A stretch of 64,000 nucleotides of DNA, taken from NCBI GenBank assembly GCA_016865035.1, contig CP018227.1:4064115-4128114 (forward strand). The letters are read 5' to 3'. Both the position numbers and the translations under genes were made by a program. How positions within the stretch are numbered: the first letter of the stretch is position 1; each line of letters opens with the position of its first letter. This document shows positions 8,633 to 17,728 of this stretch, in pieces. The notes beneath the pieces are model-generated. The model was not told the origin of the DNA, did not search any database, and was given only the letters and a program-made list of their open reading frames with translations. This DNA comes from Kordiimonadales bacterium IMCC3096 (lineage in GTDB: Bacteria > Pseudomonadota > Alphaproteobacteria > Minwuiales > Minwuiaceae).

Positions 8633-9529
8633 TCATGCCGGGCCGGTTGCCTGTGGTGGCTGCTGGCGGGAGGCCAGCCAGAGGCCTGCCAGTACCAGAA
8701 CGAGACCGGCAAAGGTCGCCGTTCCCGGTATCTCGCCCAGCAGAACGGCCCCCCCCAGCGCGGCCGTCACAGGGCTGAGGCCAAGATAGATCGTCACCTC
8801 GGTCGCGCCCGCGTTGCTCAACGCATACAGCCAGAGGAAATAGCTGGCGCCGCTGCCGACGCCGATGAAGATCACGGCCATCCACCCGATGTCGCTGAAG
8901 GCCGGAAGCGTCTCGAAGAGTCCCTCCGGCGCCGCCGCGGCAGCAAGAAAGATGACCGATGCCAGCATGGCGAGCGATCCGACAGAAACGGTCGGATAGC
9001 GCATCAGGTAGGGGCGATAGAAGATCGAGCAGGCCGCGCCCGACAGGGCTGCCGCAAAGGCAGCGAGTTCACCGATCCAGCCTTCATCGACGACAGCGGT
9101 TTCCGTCACCTTCTCCCCCAATGCCAGGCCGACACCGATGATCGTGACGACCACGGCAAAGGCCACGCGGGTACTGAACGCCTCCTTCCCGAAGAGGACG
9201 GAGAGCACCATGGTCAGCAGCGGGAACGTGGCAAAGATCAGCGATGCTCGGGCGGAGGGGATGTATTGCAGGGCAATGTTGAGGAAGACGATCACCAGTC
9301 CGCACTGGACAATACCCAGCAGGACCACCGGTATCACGTCCCGGCGGGCAAATGGCCAGGGCGCGATCTTCAGCGCGACGGGCAGAAGGCAGAGGAACGC
9401 AAGCGCGTAGCGGAAGAAGGCGAGTGAGACCGGTCCGGCCTGGTCCACGACGAAGCGCGTGGCGACAATGCCGAGACCGACCTGGATCCCGGTGGCTGCC
9501 GCAGCCACAAGGCCCGCGCGGCGGTTCAA
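8633..9529 (-). CDS. EamA/DMT family transporter (TTG start)
   Basis: A ten-helix inner-membrane carrier of the drug/metabolite transporter superfamily, about 298 residues, with two EamA repeats. Repeat one covers GLGIVATRFVVDQAGPVSLA onward; repeat two begins near EGWIGELAAFAAALSGA and ends around GLSPVTAALGGAVLLGEIPG. No ATG or GTG fits. A TTG at 9527-9529 gives the expected length and overlaps the TGA of the upstream MarR-GNAT gene (9526-9528), with GGAACTGGAAC just upstream. That overlap implies translational coupling, so the regulator/acetyltransferase and the exporter probably act together, for example to modify and export a small amine or amino-acid analogue. The substrate is unknown. 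Confidence 0.85.
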   Translation of the reverse strand: MNRRAGLVAAAATGIQVGLGIVATRFVVDQAGPVSLAFFRYALAFLCLLPVALKIAPWPFARRDVIPVVLLGIVQCGLVIVFLNIALQYIPSARASLIFATFPLLTMVLSVLFGKEAFSTRVAFAVVVTIIGVGLALGEKVTETAVVDEGWIGELAAFAAALSGAACSIFYRPYLMRYPTVSVGSLAMLASVIFLAAAAAPEGLFETLPAFSDIGWMAVIFIGVGSGASYFLWLYALSNAGATEVTIYLGLSPVTAALGGAVLLGEIPGTATFAGLVLVLAGLWLASRQQPPQATGPA

Positions 9530-10464
9530 AGTTCCAGTTCCCAGTTCTGACCGACCAGATCGACACCGAAACTGTGGTGCGGCTCCTCCTCCACCAGTCG
9601 GAATCCGGCCTTCTGGTATATCCGGCGGGCCGCGTGCAGATTGTCGTTGGTCCAGAGCACCAGCTTGCCGTAGCCCTTTGATTTCGCGAAGCGAATACAT
9701 TCCTCGACCATGCGTTCACCCAGGCGCAGACCGCGCGCGGAAGGGTCGATGATCAGCAGGCGCAGTTGCGCTTCTGCAGGTGATTTCCTGACGACGGTGA
9801 CCGAACCAACGGGGACCCCGTCGATCTCCGCCATCCAGCAATGTTCCCACTCCGGATCGAAGTCGCGCAGGAATGCGGCGGCGATGTCCGCGACCATCGC
9901 CTCGAAGGTATGATCCCAGCCGAACTCGGTGGCATAGATCCGTCCATGTGCCGAGATCACCCACCCCATGTCGCCCGGCCGATGGCTTCTGAGCGTGACG
10001 ACCGGCGTGGGCGCGGGCCGACCGCAAGCCCTGGCGAGCAACGTCCCGGCAGACTGCAGCGCCGTCATCAGGTTCCGCTGATCCTGCTCCCCAAGGCCGG
10101 AGATCAGTTTCATCATCTCGCTCTGCGACCTGCCGGAGAGGGATCGGTACAATTCAGCCCCGTCAGCCGTCAGCGCGAGGATCTGCTGGCGACCATCCGC
10201 CTGCGACACCGCGGCGGTGATCAGTCCGCGGTCCTTGAGTCCCCGCACAAGGCGACTGAGATAGCCGTTGTCGAGGATCAGGTCCCGTGCGAGATCCGAG
10301 ATGGTCAATCCGTCCCCGTTCGCGATCTCGTAGATCACCCGCACCTCGGTCAGCGAGAGGCCGCTGTCCAGATAGGCCTGTTGCAGCAGCCCGACCAGAC
10401 TCGTGTGGGTCCGGTTGAAGCGGCGCAGCGCCTCTGCCCTCAGTTTCAGAACCTCGTCCATCAT
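9526..10464 (-). CDS. MarR regulator fused to GNAT N-acetyltransferase
   Basis: A bifunctional protein of about 312 residues. Residues 1-145 are a MarR winged helix (EVRVIYEIANGDGLTISDLA, then DNGYLSRLVRGLKDRGLI and the wing). Residues about 160-312 are a GNAT acetyltransferase with the acetyl-CoA loop IIDPSARGLRLGERMVEECI and the C-terminal NDNLHAARRIYQKAGF. The family is known, but the substrates are mostly uncharacterised. I start at the tandem ATG of 10459-10464, behind GGGTGG. The extension to 10497 has no ribosome site. It is coupled to the EamA transporter by a 4-bp overlap. Confidence 0.88.
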   Translation of the reverse strand: MMDEVLKLRAEALRRFNRTHTSLVGLLQQAYLDSGLSLTEVRVIYEIANGDGLTISDLARDLILDNGYLSRLVRGLKDRGLITAAVSQADGRQQILALTADGAELYRSLSGRSQSEMMKLISGLGEQDQRNLMTALQSAGTLLARACGRPAPTPVVTLRSHRPGDMGWVISAHGRIYATEFGWDHTFEAMVADIAAAFLRDFDPEWEHCWMAEIDGVPVGSVTVVRKSPAEAQLRLLIIDPSARGLRLGERMVEECIRFAKSKGYGKLVLWTNDNLHAARRIYQKAGFRLVEEEPHHSFGVDLVGQNWELEL

Positions 10465-10628
10465 GCCACCCGAAAAATGCCTAGCGCGCCTAATCATATG
10501 CCACAGGCAGATAAAGGAAATGCCGTCTTTCGCAATTCCTCCTTTTTGCGGAATCCGGAAAAGCTGCTATCGCAGGGACAGTGCACGATGATGTTGTTTC
10601 CGCGGAGAGCCTGGAAATTGAAGATCCG

Positions 10629-10763
10629 ATGACCAGACCTGCCGTCATACGGAAGATCCGGTTTCCCGGGGTTCCGCCCTACACCGGCTGGGCAGTCGGG
10701 ATTGCTGCACTGGTGGTGCTCGGCTTCCTGTTGTTCCCAAATGCGCCGGAGGGCCTGCCATGA
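10629..10763 (+). other. Short ORF with membrane anchor, probable detached 5' part of the next kinase gene
   Basis: From the ATG at 10629 this frame encodes 44 residues with one hydrophobic helix (GWAVGIAALVVLGFLLFP), then stops at TGA 10761-10763. The same frame continues without another stop into the histidine kinase sensor domain (codons from 10764, then the reading that begins at TTG 10797). Sensor kinases of this type need an N-terminal signal or anchor before the extracellular domain, and here it lies exactly in frame on the far side of one stop. I read the two parts as one gene of about 645 codons broken by a nonsense codon or a sequencing error. Confidence 0.55.
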
Positions 10764-10796
10764 CAATCGTCACCGGAGGGGAATACCGAACTCGCA

Positions 10797-12563
10797 TTGG
10801 CATATGCGTTTGATGAATCCGGTACGGCGGACCTGCAGAACGCCCGGCGCCTGACTTTCGCAGACGGCCCGATGCAATCCCTGCACCTCGGATTCAGCGA
10901 CCGCCCCCTCTGGCTGCGACTGACCATGACCAACAGGGCAGCGGAGGCTCTGTCGGCTGTGCTCGTCTATCGCTTTCCCTACATTGATTCCGTGACCGCA
11001 TATCTGCCACGCCCGGAGGGCGGCGAACCTGTCCGGATTGCGCGCGGCGACAGCCTGCCCCTGCCGGAGAGCTTCCGGCAGAGTCATTTCCCGGCGTTTC
11101 CGGTCCACCTGCCCGCCATGGCGACGACGGTTGTCTATCTGCAGGTCCAGAGCACGTCGGTCCTGCTCGCCCCTCTAGAACTTCTGAGCGAGAAGCGTTT
11201 CGCACGCGAACTGATGCTCGACCAGATCCTGCTCGGCCTCCTGTTCGGGGCGGTCATCGCCGTCTGCCTCTACGTTCTGACCGTCTATCTGACGGTGCGG
11301 GACAAGGCCTATCTGGATTTCGTGCCGTTCAGCCTCAGTTATGCGCTCTATGTGGCGGTCGCGACCGGGTTCGGTCAGGTCTGGATATGGCCGGAGGCCT
11401 GGCAGCACGCGAACCTGCTCTATTTCGTCGTCCAGGGGCTGCTGTTCGCCAGTGGCGTGCGGTTCTTTCAGCGCTACCTGAATACCGCCGAGCACACGCC
11501 CCGCATCAACATCGCCATGCGCCTGCTGATCATCGCGGGCCTGCTGACGACCGTATCGCCGTTCCTGCCGAAACCGATAGATACTCTGCTGATAGCCTTC
11601 GTCGCGGGACCGGGCGCAGTTCTCGTGCTGGGAACCGCGATCTATCTCTGGATCCGCGGCGTCGACAATGCCGCTGTGGTGACTGTCGGATGGGCGTTCA
11701 GTCATGTCACCTCGGTCTATCTGTACCTGCGGGTATTCGACATCACGCCTTACCTGGAAGTGAACCACTACCTGACAGCCATCGGCTGCGCTATCGCCAC
11801 CCTGTATTTCGCCATTGCCCAGGCCCTGGGTCTGCGCAGGCAGCAGGCCAAGCTGCTGCTCGCCGAGACCATCAACGACACCCGCAACCAGTTCATGGCC
11901 GGGATGAGCCACGAACTGCGCACGCCGCTGAATGCGATCATGGGCTTCTCCGAGATGATGAAGGAACAGATGCTGGGACCGATCCAGCCGTCTGCCTACC
12001 GGGACTATGCGGCGGACATTCATGCCAGCAGTCAGAACATGCTGAAGCTGGTTGACGATGTTCTCGACATCTCGCGGATCGAATCAGGTCACTACGAGCT
12101 GAATGTCCAGCCGACCGACCTCGTCGACCTCGCGCAGGCCTGCATTGCCAGGTTTGCGACGGAGGCTGCCTCGGCCGGTATCCAGGTCCACCTTCGGCAC
12201 GACCGTGATGCCGTCATGGCGACGGTGGACGCGGAGGCTGTGACGCGTGCCCTGTGCAACGTGCTGGACAATGCCATCAAGTACTCGGCCCCGGAGAGTG
12301 AGGTCAGCGTCGCGATTGCCGGGGACCGGGGCCAGATCAGACTGAGTGTCTCGGACAGTGGTCAGGGCATTCCCGAGGAGATGATGGAGCAGGTCGTCAG
12401 GCCCTTTGAACTCGTCCGCACCAACGCCTACTCGGCGAAGACCGGAGCCGGGCTCGGGCTGCCGGTTGCCCGCATGCTGGTCGAACTGCATGGCGGAAGG
12501 CTCGAGATCGACAGTGACGAGGGCAAGGGCACATCTGTTGCGTTCCTGATGCCCGCCGACTGA
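10797..12563 (+). CDS. 7TMR-DISM sensor histidine kinase, N terminus cut by an in-frame TGA
   Basis: The visible 588 residues hold a 7TMR-DISM extracellular domain (about 1-125; FADGPMQSLHLGFSDRPLWL), a seven-helix membrane block (about 140-345), a HisKA helix pair with phosphoacceptor His372 in SHELRTPLNAIMGF, and a HATPase_c domain (N box around NVLDNAIKYS, G boxes DSGQGIPEE and GAGLGLPVARM). It should autophosphorylate and pass phosphate to an unlinked response regulator; none is encoded nearby. The only start after the TGA is TTG 10797, with GGAGGGG about 16 bp away, which is poor. Without the upstream anchor the sensor domain would be on the wrong side of the membrane. It converges on a second kinase gene. 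Confidence 0.8.
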   Translation: MAYAFDESGTADLQNARRLTFADGPMQSLHLGFSDRPLWLRLTMTNRAAEALSAVLVYRFPYIDSVTAYLPRPEGGEPVRIARGDSLPLPESFRQSHFPAFPVHLPAMATTVVYLQVQSTSVLLAPLELLSEKRFARELMLDQILLGLLFGAVIAVCLYVLTVYLTVRDKAYLDFVPFSLSYALYVAVATGFGQVWIWPEAWQHANLLYFVVQGLLFASGVRFFQRYLNTAEHTPRINIAMRLLIIAGLLTTVSPFLPKPIDTLLIAFVAGPGAVLVLGTAIYLWIRGVDNAAVVTVGWAFSHVTSVYLYLRVFDITPYLEVNHYLTAIGCAIATLYFAIAQALGLRRQQAKLLLAETINDTRNQFMAGMSHELRTPLNAIMGFSEMMKEQMLGPIQPSAYRDYAADIHASSQNMLKLVDDVLDISRIESGHYELNVQPTDLVDLAQACIARFATEAASAGIQVHLRHDRDAVMATVDAEAVTRALCNVLDNAIKYSAPESEVSVAIAGDRGQIRLSVSDSGQGIPEEMMEQVVRPFELVRTNAYSAKTGAGLGLPVARMLVELHGGRLEIDSDEGKGTSVAFLMPAD

Positions 12564-12590
12564 CCGCATGGTCTCGCCCGCCGGCAGGAT

Positions 12591-13973
12591 TCAGGCCGCG
12601 TCGACCGTCTGCGAGCCACCGGTTGGCGTATCTTCCACCCGCGTCGCCCAGAACTCGGCCGGAAGCAGTATCCGCACCGTTGTCCCCTGCCCCTTGGCGC
12701 GGTCGATCTGCAGTTCGCCTTCGAGCACCTGCATCAGGTGACGGGTGATGGGCAGGCCCAGACCGGACCCCTGCTCACCTGTCCTCACGGAGGATTCGGT
12801 TCTGCCAAACGGCGTCAGTGCCTGTCTCACCTCTATCGGGTTCATGCCCAGTCCCTGATCCTTGACCGAAAGGACCAGATCACCCTTCCGACCCGTATCC
12901 AGGCTGATGGTGACCTGCGACCCTTCATTGGAATACTTGATCGCATTGCTGAGAATGTTGAGGACGACCTGACGGAACCTCTGCATGTCGGTCCGCACCA
13001 TCAGATCGCTGTCAATCTCCCTGGTGGTGACGGCAATGTTCCTGCTTTCCGCCAATGACGCGACCATCGCTGTCGCCTCGGCAAGCAGTTCGGAAAGATT
13101 GGTCCATTCCAGCGTGATCTCCGCATTGCCGGTTTCAATGCGCGAGAGATCAAGCAGGTCGTTGATGACACCCAGCAGATGTCTCGCACTGCCATGGATG
13201 TCCTTGACGTATTCGCCATACCTGGGCGGCGACACCTTGCCGAAGACCTCGTCCCGGATGACTTCGGAAAAGCCGATGATGGCGTTCAGCGGGGTACGGA
13301 GCTCATGGCTCGTACTGGCGACAAAGGCACTCTTCTCGCGAGTCGCATTCTCCAGCCTTGTCATGGTCTCAAGCAGCTCGAACTCACGTTGGACAAACTG
13401 GATGCCGACCAGAAAGTTCTGGCGCGCGGCGAAAGCGATCAGGGCCAGGAGAACCGGGCACAGGATCAGCATGTAGACCGCGACATCAGGGTACTTCGTC
13501 GAAACCGCGACCATGGGAACCACCCCGGCACAGAGATAGAGCACCACCGCGGCTAGCGGGATCATGGCGTTCAGCATCACGCCACCCGAAATCGTGATGG
13601 TCAGCAGGATGAACAGCAGAACGTCCGTCGCGATTGTCCCGTTCGTCACCGCAACTGCCCCGAAGACGCCCCAGATTACCCCGAAGATCAGGTTCTTCTG
13701 AACGATGGACGCCACTGTCCGCGAGGAATGGGAGCGTCGCGTCGAGCGCCGTTTCGTTCGCCATTGCATCAGTTGCATCGCACTCAGGCTGACTGTCAGC
13801 GCGAACCAGGGCCAGACGAAGAGCGGATGAACGAACGGACTGAGGGCGATCGCGAGAACCACAGCGAACGTGAAGTTGCCTGCCGCAAAGATAACGGAAG
13901 CATCAATCTGACGCGCAATGCGTTCTTCCATAACCATCGTACGCAGATGCACCGGTGCTGTTGCTCCGATCAT
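12591..13973 (-). CDS. Membrane sensor histidine kinase
   Basis: About 460 residues: a membrane block with five or six hydrophobic segments (about residues 25-185), a short coiled linker, HisKA with His223 in STSHELRTPLNAIIGF, and HATPase_c with NILSNAIKYSNE, KDQGLGMNP and GSGLGLPITRHL. Phosphotransfer goes to a response regulator encoded elsewhere. The ATG at 13973 is preceded by GAGG; a longer GTG reading to 14084 lacks a ribosome site. The catalytic half is similar in layout to the convergent kinase at 10.8-12.6 kb, but the sensor is a simple helical bundle instead of 7TMR-DISM. It resembles PleC/DivJ-type alphaproteobacterial kinases; the signal is unknown. Confidence 0.85.
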   Translation of the reverse strand: MIGATAPVHLRTMVMEERIARQIDASVIFAAGNFTFAVVLAIALSPFVHPLFVWPWFALTVSLSAMQLMQWRTKRRSTRRSHSSRTVASIVQKNLIFGVIWGVFGAVAVTNGTIATDVLLFILLTITISGGVMLNAMIPLAAVVLYLCAGVVPMVAVSTKYPDVAVYMLILCPVLLALIAFAARQNFLVGIQFVQREFELLETMTRLENATREKSAFVASTSHELRTPLNAIIGFSEVIRDEVFGKVSPPRYGEYVKDIHGSARHLLGVINDLLDLSRIETGNAEITLEWTNLSELLAEATAMVASLAESRNIAVTTREIDSDLMVRTDMQRFRQVVLNILSNAIKYSNEGSQVTISLDTGRKGDLVLSVKDQGLGMNPIEVRQALTPFGRTESSVRTGEQGSGLGLPITRHLMQVLEGELQIDRAKGQGTTVRILLPAEFWATRVEDTPTGGSQTVDAA

Positions 13974-14169
13974 GGTCTCGAAGACCTCGAAGAAGCGTCT
14001 GCTACCTGACGATTTCCTGGTTCTGTTCAACTTGCGGCACTGCTCGAGAAACGGGGACGGACGACGGCATGCACCGCCCTTCACGGACTGAATAGGGCAA
14101 CGATCTTAATCTGACGTTAAGCACAGCGATAATCTGTGGTTTTCGTGACGCATCCCGGTGCCTTCCGTT

Positions 14170-15312
14170 TCAGGCCGTGTCGCACCCACCAAGCATTCGC
14201 TCGACCGCGTCGTTGAACATGTGCAGGGCGCCTTCGAACCGCCCGAAGGTCAGATGATCGTTCGCGCCAGACGCCAGACCGGACTGGATGCTCTCACCGA
14301 TCACGAAATCCTCCGCAAGCGTCGTACAGGTGATCTCATGGTTGCGTTGCCAGTATTCAATCGGCTGCGCGCCCTCCGGCACCATGGTCTTCAGGTTGAT
14401 GCGGGTCCTGGTCTCGCTGACGGGATCCATGCATACCCAGATCAGATGGTCCTGCTGTACCAGCAACTGGCTGAGCGGAAAGACCGTGTAGACCAGGTTG
14501 GCATGCTGCCGCAATTGCCAGTCCGCCTCCGGCTGCGTTGCCAGTTCCTTCACGGACACGCGCGGCAGAACGGACCGCAGATGACTTCCGAACGCCTGGT
14601 AGGTGGACAGATTGTCGTTGAAGTACGGGCCGATGGTCGCCTTGTGCGCTACCTTGAAATGATAGGATTCCAGGCCGCCCTCGATCAGGATCTTCCAGTT
14701 CACGTCATGCACCGCGGTCGTCTCCGCCACCACGTGCAGGTCCCGACTGCCGATCCAGTCCAGGTCATCACCGATCCCCGCCAGGAAACCGTCCAGTTCC
14801 CCCATCGTGGCGTCATCCGGCGCAACCCATATCCAGCCGTGCCGCTCCACACAGGCCAGGGGTTTCAGGCCCAGGCTCTCCCGGTCGGCCTCCGGAAAGC
14901 CCTCGCGTTCGTGGGGAATGCCGATCAGCTCGCCACGATTGTTCCAGGTCCATGCGTGATAGGGGCACGTGAAACGTCGCGCGCAACCGCTTTCCGCATC
15001 CACCAGCCGGGTACCGCGATGACGACAGACATTGATGAAGGCCCGGTACGCCCCTGCCCCGTCATGGGTGACCAGCATCGGCAGTCCGGCGATATCGCGT
15101 CTGAGGAAGGCATTGTCCCCGGTGAGTTCGCTGACATGCGCGACCATCAGGGGCAGAGCGCGAAAGATTCCAGCCGTTTCCTGCGCGAACCGCTCGGCGG
15201 AGCAGTAGTTGGCAACCGCGTTGGTGGTCTGGCAGTCGTCCAGGAAGAAGGTCTTGCGCCCCAGCAGGTCCAGCACTTCGTTCAGCAATGAAAGTTCCGT
15301 GGCTCTGTCCAT
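14170..15312 (-). CDS. Rieske non-haem iron oxygenase, alpha subunit
   Basis: The catalytic subunit of an aromatic ring-hydroxylating or demethylating oxygenase, 380 residues. The Rieske 2Fe-2S motif is present as CRHRG followed by CPYHAW (Cys-X-His and Cys-X2-His). The mononuclear iron site is in the C-terminal domain, with IEGGLESYHFKVAHKA supplying the two His ligands. Electrons come from a reductase and ferredoxin; a ferredoxin/reductase pair lies at 44-45.5 kb, but pairing is only a guess. The ATG at 15312 follows a strong G-rich ribosome site; the upstream reading to 15534 has none. The protein is a little short for the family (usually 400-450). The substrate is unknown and no small subunit is next to it. 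Confidence 0.88.
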   Translation of the reverse strand: MDRATELSLLNEVLDLLGRKTFFLDDCQTTNAVANYCSAERFAQETAGIFRALPLMVAHVSELTGDNAFLRRDIAGLPMLVTHDGAGAYRAFINVCRHRGTRLVDAESGCARRFTCPYHAWTWNNRGELIGIPHEREGFPEADRESLGLKPLACVERHGWIWVAPDDATMGELDGFLAGIGDDLDWIGSRDLHVVAETTAVHDVNWKILIEGGLESYHFKVAHKATIGPYFNDNLSTYQAFGSHLRSVLPRVSVKELATQPEADWQLRQHANLVYTVFPLSQLLVQQDHLIWVCMDPVSETRTRINLKTMVPEGAQPIEYWQRNHEITCTTLAEDFVIGESIQSGLASGANDHLTFGRFEGALHMFNDAVERMLGGCDTA

Positions 15313-15617
15313 TGTTCCCCCCCCTTCCGGATGCCGCTTCGGCCCAGGGGCAGGATAGCGGAACCGCTCGGACACACGGTAGTGCGGAGATGCGGCTTCC
15401 GTGCCCCGCCGGCCATCTGGTCCACCCTGTGCACTGTCCCCACCATGAACAGATGCACAGCCATCGCAACCAACCCGGAAGTCGGCGGAAAAATGATTTT
15501 GTTTCAATCGGTTGAGCCAGAAATGCAGTGCCACAAGGTACCCGGCATGATTTGCCGCCCCCGGGTTGAAGCTGCCGTCGGCCCGGCAAGCCTTGCCGCA
15601 GGCGGGGAGGAACGGTC
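15313..15617. other. Intergenic region between the Rieske oxygenase and flgK
   Basis: These 305 bp separate divergent genes and must hold both promoters. The flgK-proximal 140 bp is locally AT-richer (around 15480-15510) and contains the flgK ribosome site GGGGAGGAACGG. I looked for a sigma-54 element with correct GG-N10-GC spacing and found only a mis-spaced GGCATGATTTGC. No gene, RNA or repeat is evident. Confidence 0.4.
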
Positions 15618-17708
15618 ATGAGCCTGAATGGTGTTCTGAGCGCGGGAACAAGCGGCCTGATCGCCGCGCAGGTCGGGCTTTCGACGGTCTCCGACAACAT
15701 CGCCAACGTGAATACGGAAGGCTATGCCCGCAAGGAACCCGTCCAGGAGGTTCGTGTCGTCGGCGGCCAGGGCGTCGGGGTTCAGGTTTCGGAGGTGCGA
15801 CGCATTGCGGACAGCTTCCTGTCCCAGGAATTCCGGATCGCGGCGGCTGAGTCCGGCCGGTTCGAGGCGATGGAGGAACTCCAGCAGCAGCTGACGGCCC
15901 TGCTGGGCGATCCGACACAGGACCGCACGCTGGTGTCCCGCCTGGACGACATCTTCAATGCCGCCTCGGCCCTGGCCAACAATCCGGAGACGACAGCCGC
16001 GCGCAACAGCATGCTGGATGCGCTGCAGCGGCTGGACGAGGATCTCAACCTGGTCTCTGACGGCGTCCGGGACCTGCAGCGCCAGGCCGACCAGCGCATC
16101 GGTGACACGGTGCAGACCATCAATGACCTGATCGAGCAGATCGACGCCCTGAACCGCGAGATCTCCCGCATGCCCGATACGGCCGACAGCAACGCCCTGG
16201 AGGATCAGCGGGCGCGGAAGCTGGACGAGCTGGGTGGCCTGATGGACATCCGGACCTTCGAACTCGGCAACGGCATTCTCGCGGTCTCCACCAACGCCGG
16301 TCTGCCGCTGGTCGACCATGCGGCCCGGCGGCTGGTGCATGTGCCCAACGAAGCCGCCATCGCGGGTCAGACCTTTCCCCCCTTGACGATCGAGCGGATC
16401 GACCCGGCGACCGGCCAGGCGTCCGCCGTCAACGGGTCCATCGATACCAGCATCCGTTCAGGCGAACTGCGGGGACTGCTTGATATCCGCGACACCAACC
16501 TGAACGACCTCGCAGTCGAGCTTGGTGCGATGGCCGGTCAGGTCGCGGACGAACTGAACCGTGTCCACAATGATTTCACCGCCGTGCCGCCGCCCGCCAC
16601 CCTGACGGGCCGGAACACGGGTGCCGTGGCGACCGACCCGCATGGCTTCACGGGGATCGCGACGTTCCATGCCTTCGACGCCAACAACGCCGTCACGGCC
16701 TCTGCAACCATCGACTTCGGCGCAATCGGCGGCACGATCCAGGATGCGGTCAACGCCGTCAACGCCGGGCTGGGCGGACAGGGCACCCTCAGCCTGACCA
16801 ATGGCGTCATGAGCTTCACCGCAGCCGGTGGTGCCAGCGGTGTCGCCATCCAGCAGGACGCAACCACACCGTCGGACAATGGCGGGCGCGGCTTCTCTCA
16901 CCGCTTCGGCCTCAACGATCTGGTCAGCACCGGAACCGGCCCCGCCTTCGACACCGGTCTGACCGCCGCGACAGGCCACGGCATGACCGGCGAGATGACG
17001 CTGAGCCTGATCGGCCCGGCCAACCAGCGTGCCGTCACCACGACAATGGACTTCGCGGCAATCGGCGGCACGGTCGGTGACATGGTGAACCAGCTCAACA
17101 CCAATTTCTCCGGCCTCGTCAGTTTCGCGCTGGACGGTGCGGGCAAGCTGACCGCGACACCGGCTGCTGCCGCCTCCGCATTCCGCGTCGAGGTGCTGGC
17201 CGACAGCAGCGCCCGCGGCACCACCGGGGTCTCGGCCTCCGACCTGTTCGGGCTTGGCAGCGCAGCCGTTGCGTCCGTCGCCTCCGGCTTCGGTGTCTCC
17301 AGCGCGGTCTCCGGCAACCCGGAAGGCATCGCCCTGGCCAGGGTCAATGCAGCCGGCACCCCGGCAGTCGGCATCGGCGACAATGCCGGTGCCATCGCGC
17401 TGCAGGACCTGGGCAGCACGGAGAGCCGCTTCGACGGCGCCGGTCGCCTGCCCGCGATGACGGCAACCCTGTCGGAGATCGGTTCGGAACTGCTGGGCCG
17501 GGTCGGACAGGCGGCCCGGGACATCGCGATCCGCGCAGAGGATCGCCAGGCGCTGCGCGACGAACTCAGTGAGCGGGTCAGCGAAGTCTCCGGTGTCAAT
17601 CTGGATGAGGAAATGACCCGCCTCATCACCTTCCAGACGGCTTTCAACGCCTCCGCACGCGTCATATCCGCGACGCAGGAGATGTTTGACGCCCTGCTGA
17701 GAATCTAG
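15618..17708 (+). CDS. flgK: Flagellar hook-associated protein 1 FlgK
   Basis: A structural protein of the hook-filament junction, secreted by the flagellar type III system. The N terminus MSLNGVLSAGTSGLIAAQVG with SDNIANVNTEGYARKE is the axial-protein signature. The C terminus (SGVNLDEEMTRLITFQTAFN then ARVISATQEMFDALLRI) is the matching D0 helix. At 696 residues it is long: the middle (about 330-545) carries a variable outer domain with two related blocks near residues 362-410 and 474-521, each beginning with a DFxAIGGT motif. The ATG at 15618 follows GGGGAGGAACGG. flgL follows after 20 bp, so the two form an operon; no other flagellar genes are in the window. Confidence 0.95.
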   Translation: MSLNGVLSAGTSGLIAAQVGLSTVSDNIANVNTEGYARKEPVQEVRVVGGQGVGVQVSEVRRIADSFLSQEFRIAAAESGRFEAMEELQQQLTALLGDPTQDRTLVSRLDDIFNAASALANNPETTAARNSMLDALQRLDEDLNLVSDGVRDLQRQADQRIGDTVQTINDLIEQIDALNREISRMPDTADSNALEDQRARKLDELGGLMDIRTFELGNGILAVSTNAGLPLVDHAARRLVHVPNEAAIAGQTFPPLTIERIDPATGQASAVNGSIDTSIRSGELRGLLDIRDTNLNDLAVELGAMAGQVADELNRVHNDFTAVPPPATLTGRNTGAVATDPHGFTGIATFHAFDANNAVTASATIDFGAIGGTIQDAVNAVNAGLGGQGTLSLTNGVMSFTAAGGASGVAIQQDATTPSDNGGRGFSHRFGLNDLVSTGTGPAFDTGLTAATGHGMTGEMTLSLIGPANQRAVTTTMDFAAIGGTVGDMVNQLNTNFSGLVSFALDGAGKLTATPAAAASAFRVEVLADSSARGTTGVSASDLFGLGSAAVASVASGFGVSSAVSGNPEGIALARVNAAGTPAVGIGDNAGAIALQDLGSTESRFDGAGRLPAMTATLSEIGSELLGRVGQAARDIAIRAEDRQALRDELSERVSEVSGVNLDEEMTRLITFQTAFNASARVISATQEMFDALLRI

Positions 17709-17728
17709 GGAAAGGGAGGCCACATACC

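Noticed and set aside
15540-15560. Possible sigma-54 promoter upstream of flgK (GGCATGATTTGC)
   Set aside because: The GG and GC elements are 8 bp apart, not the required 10, so the match is not acceptable.
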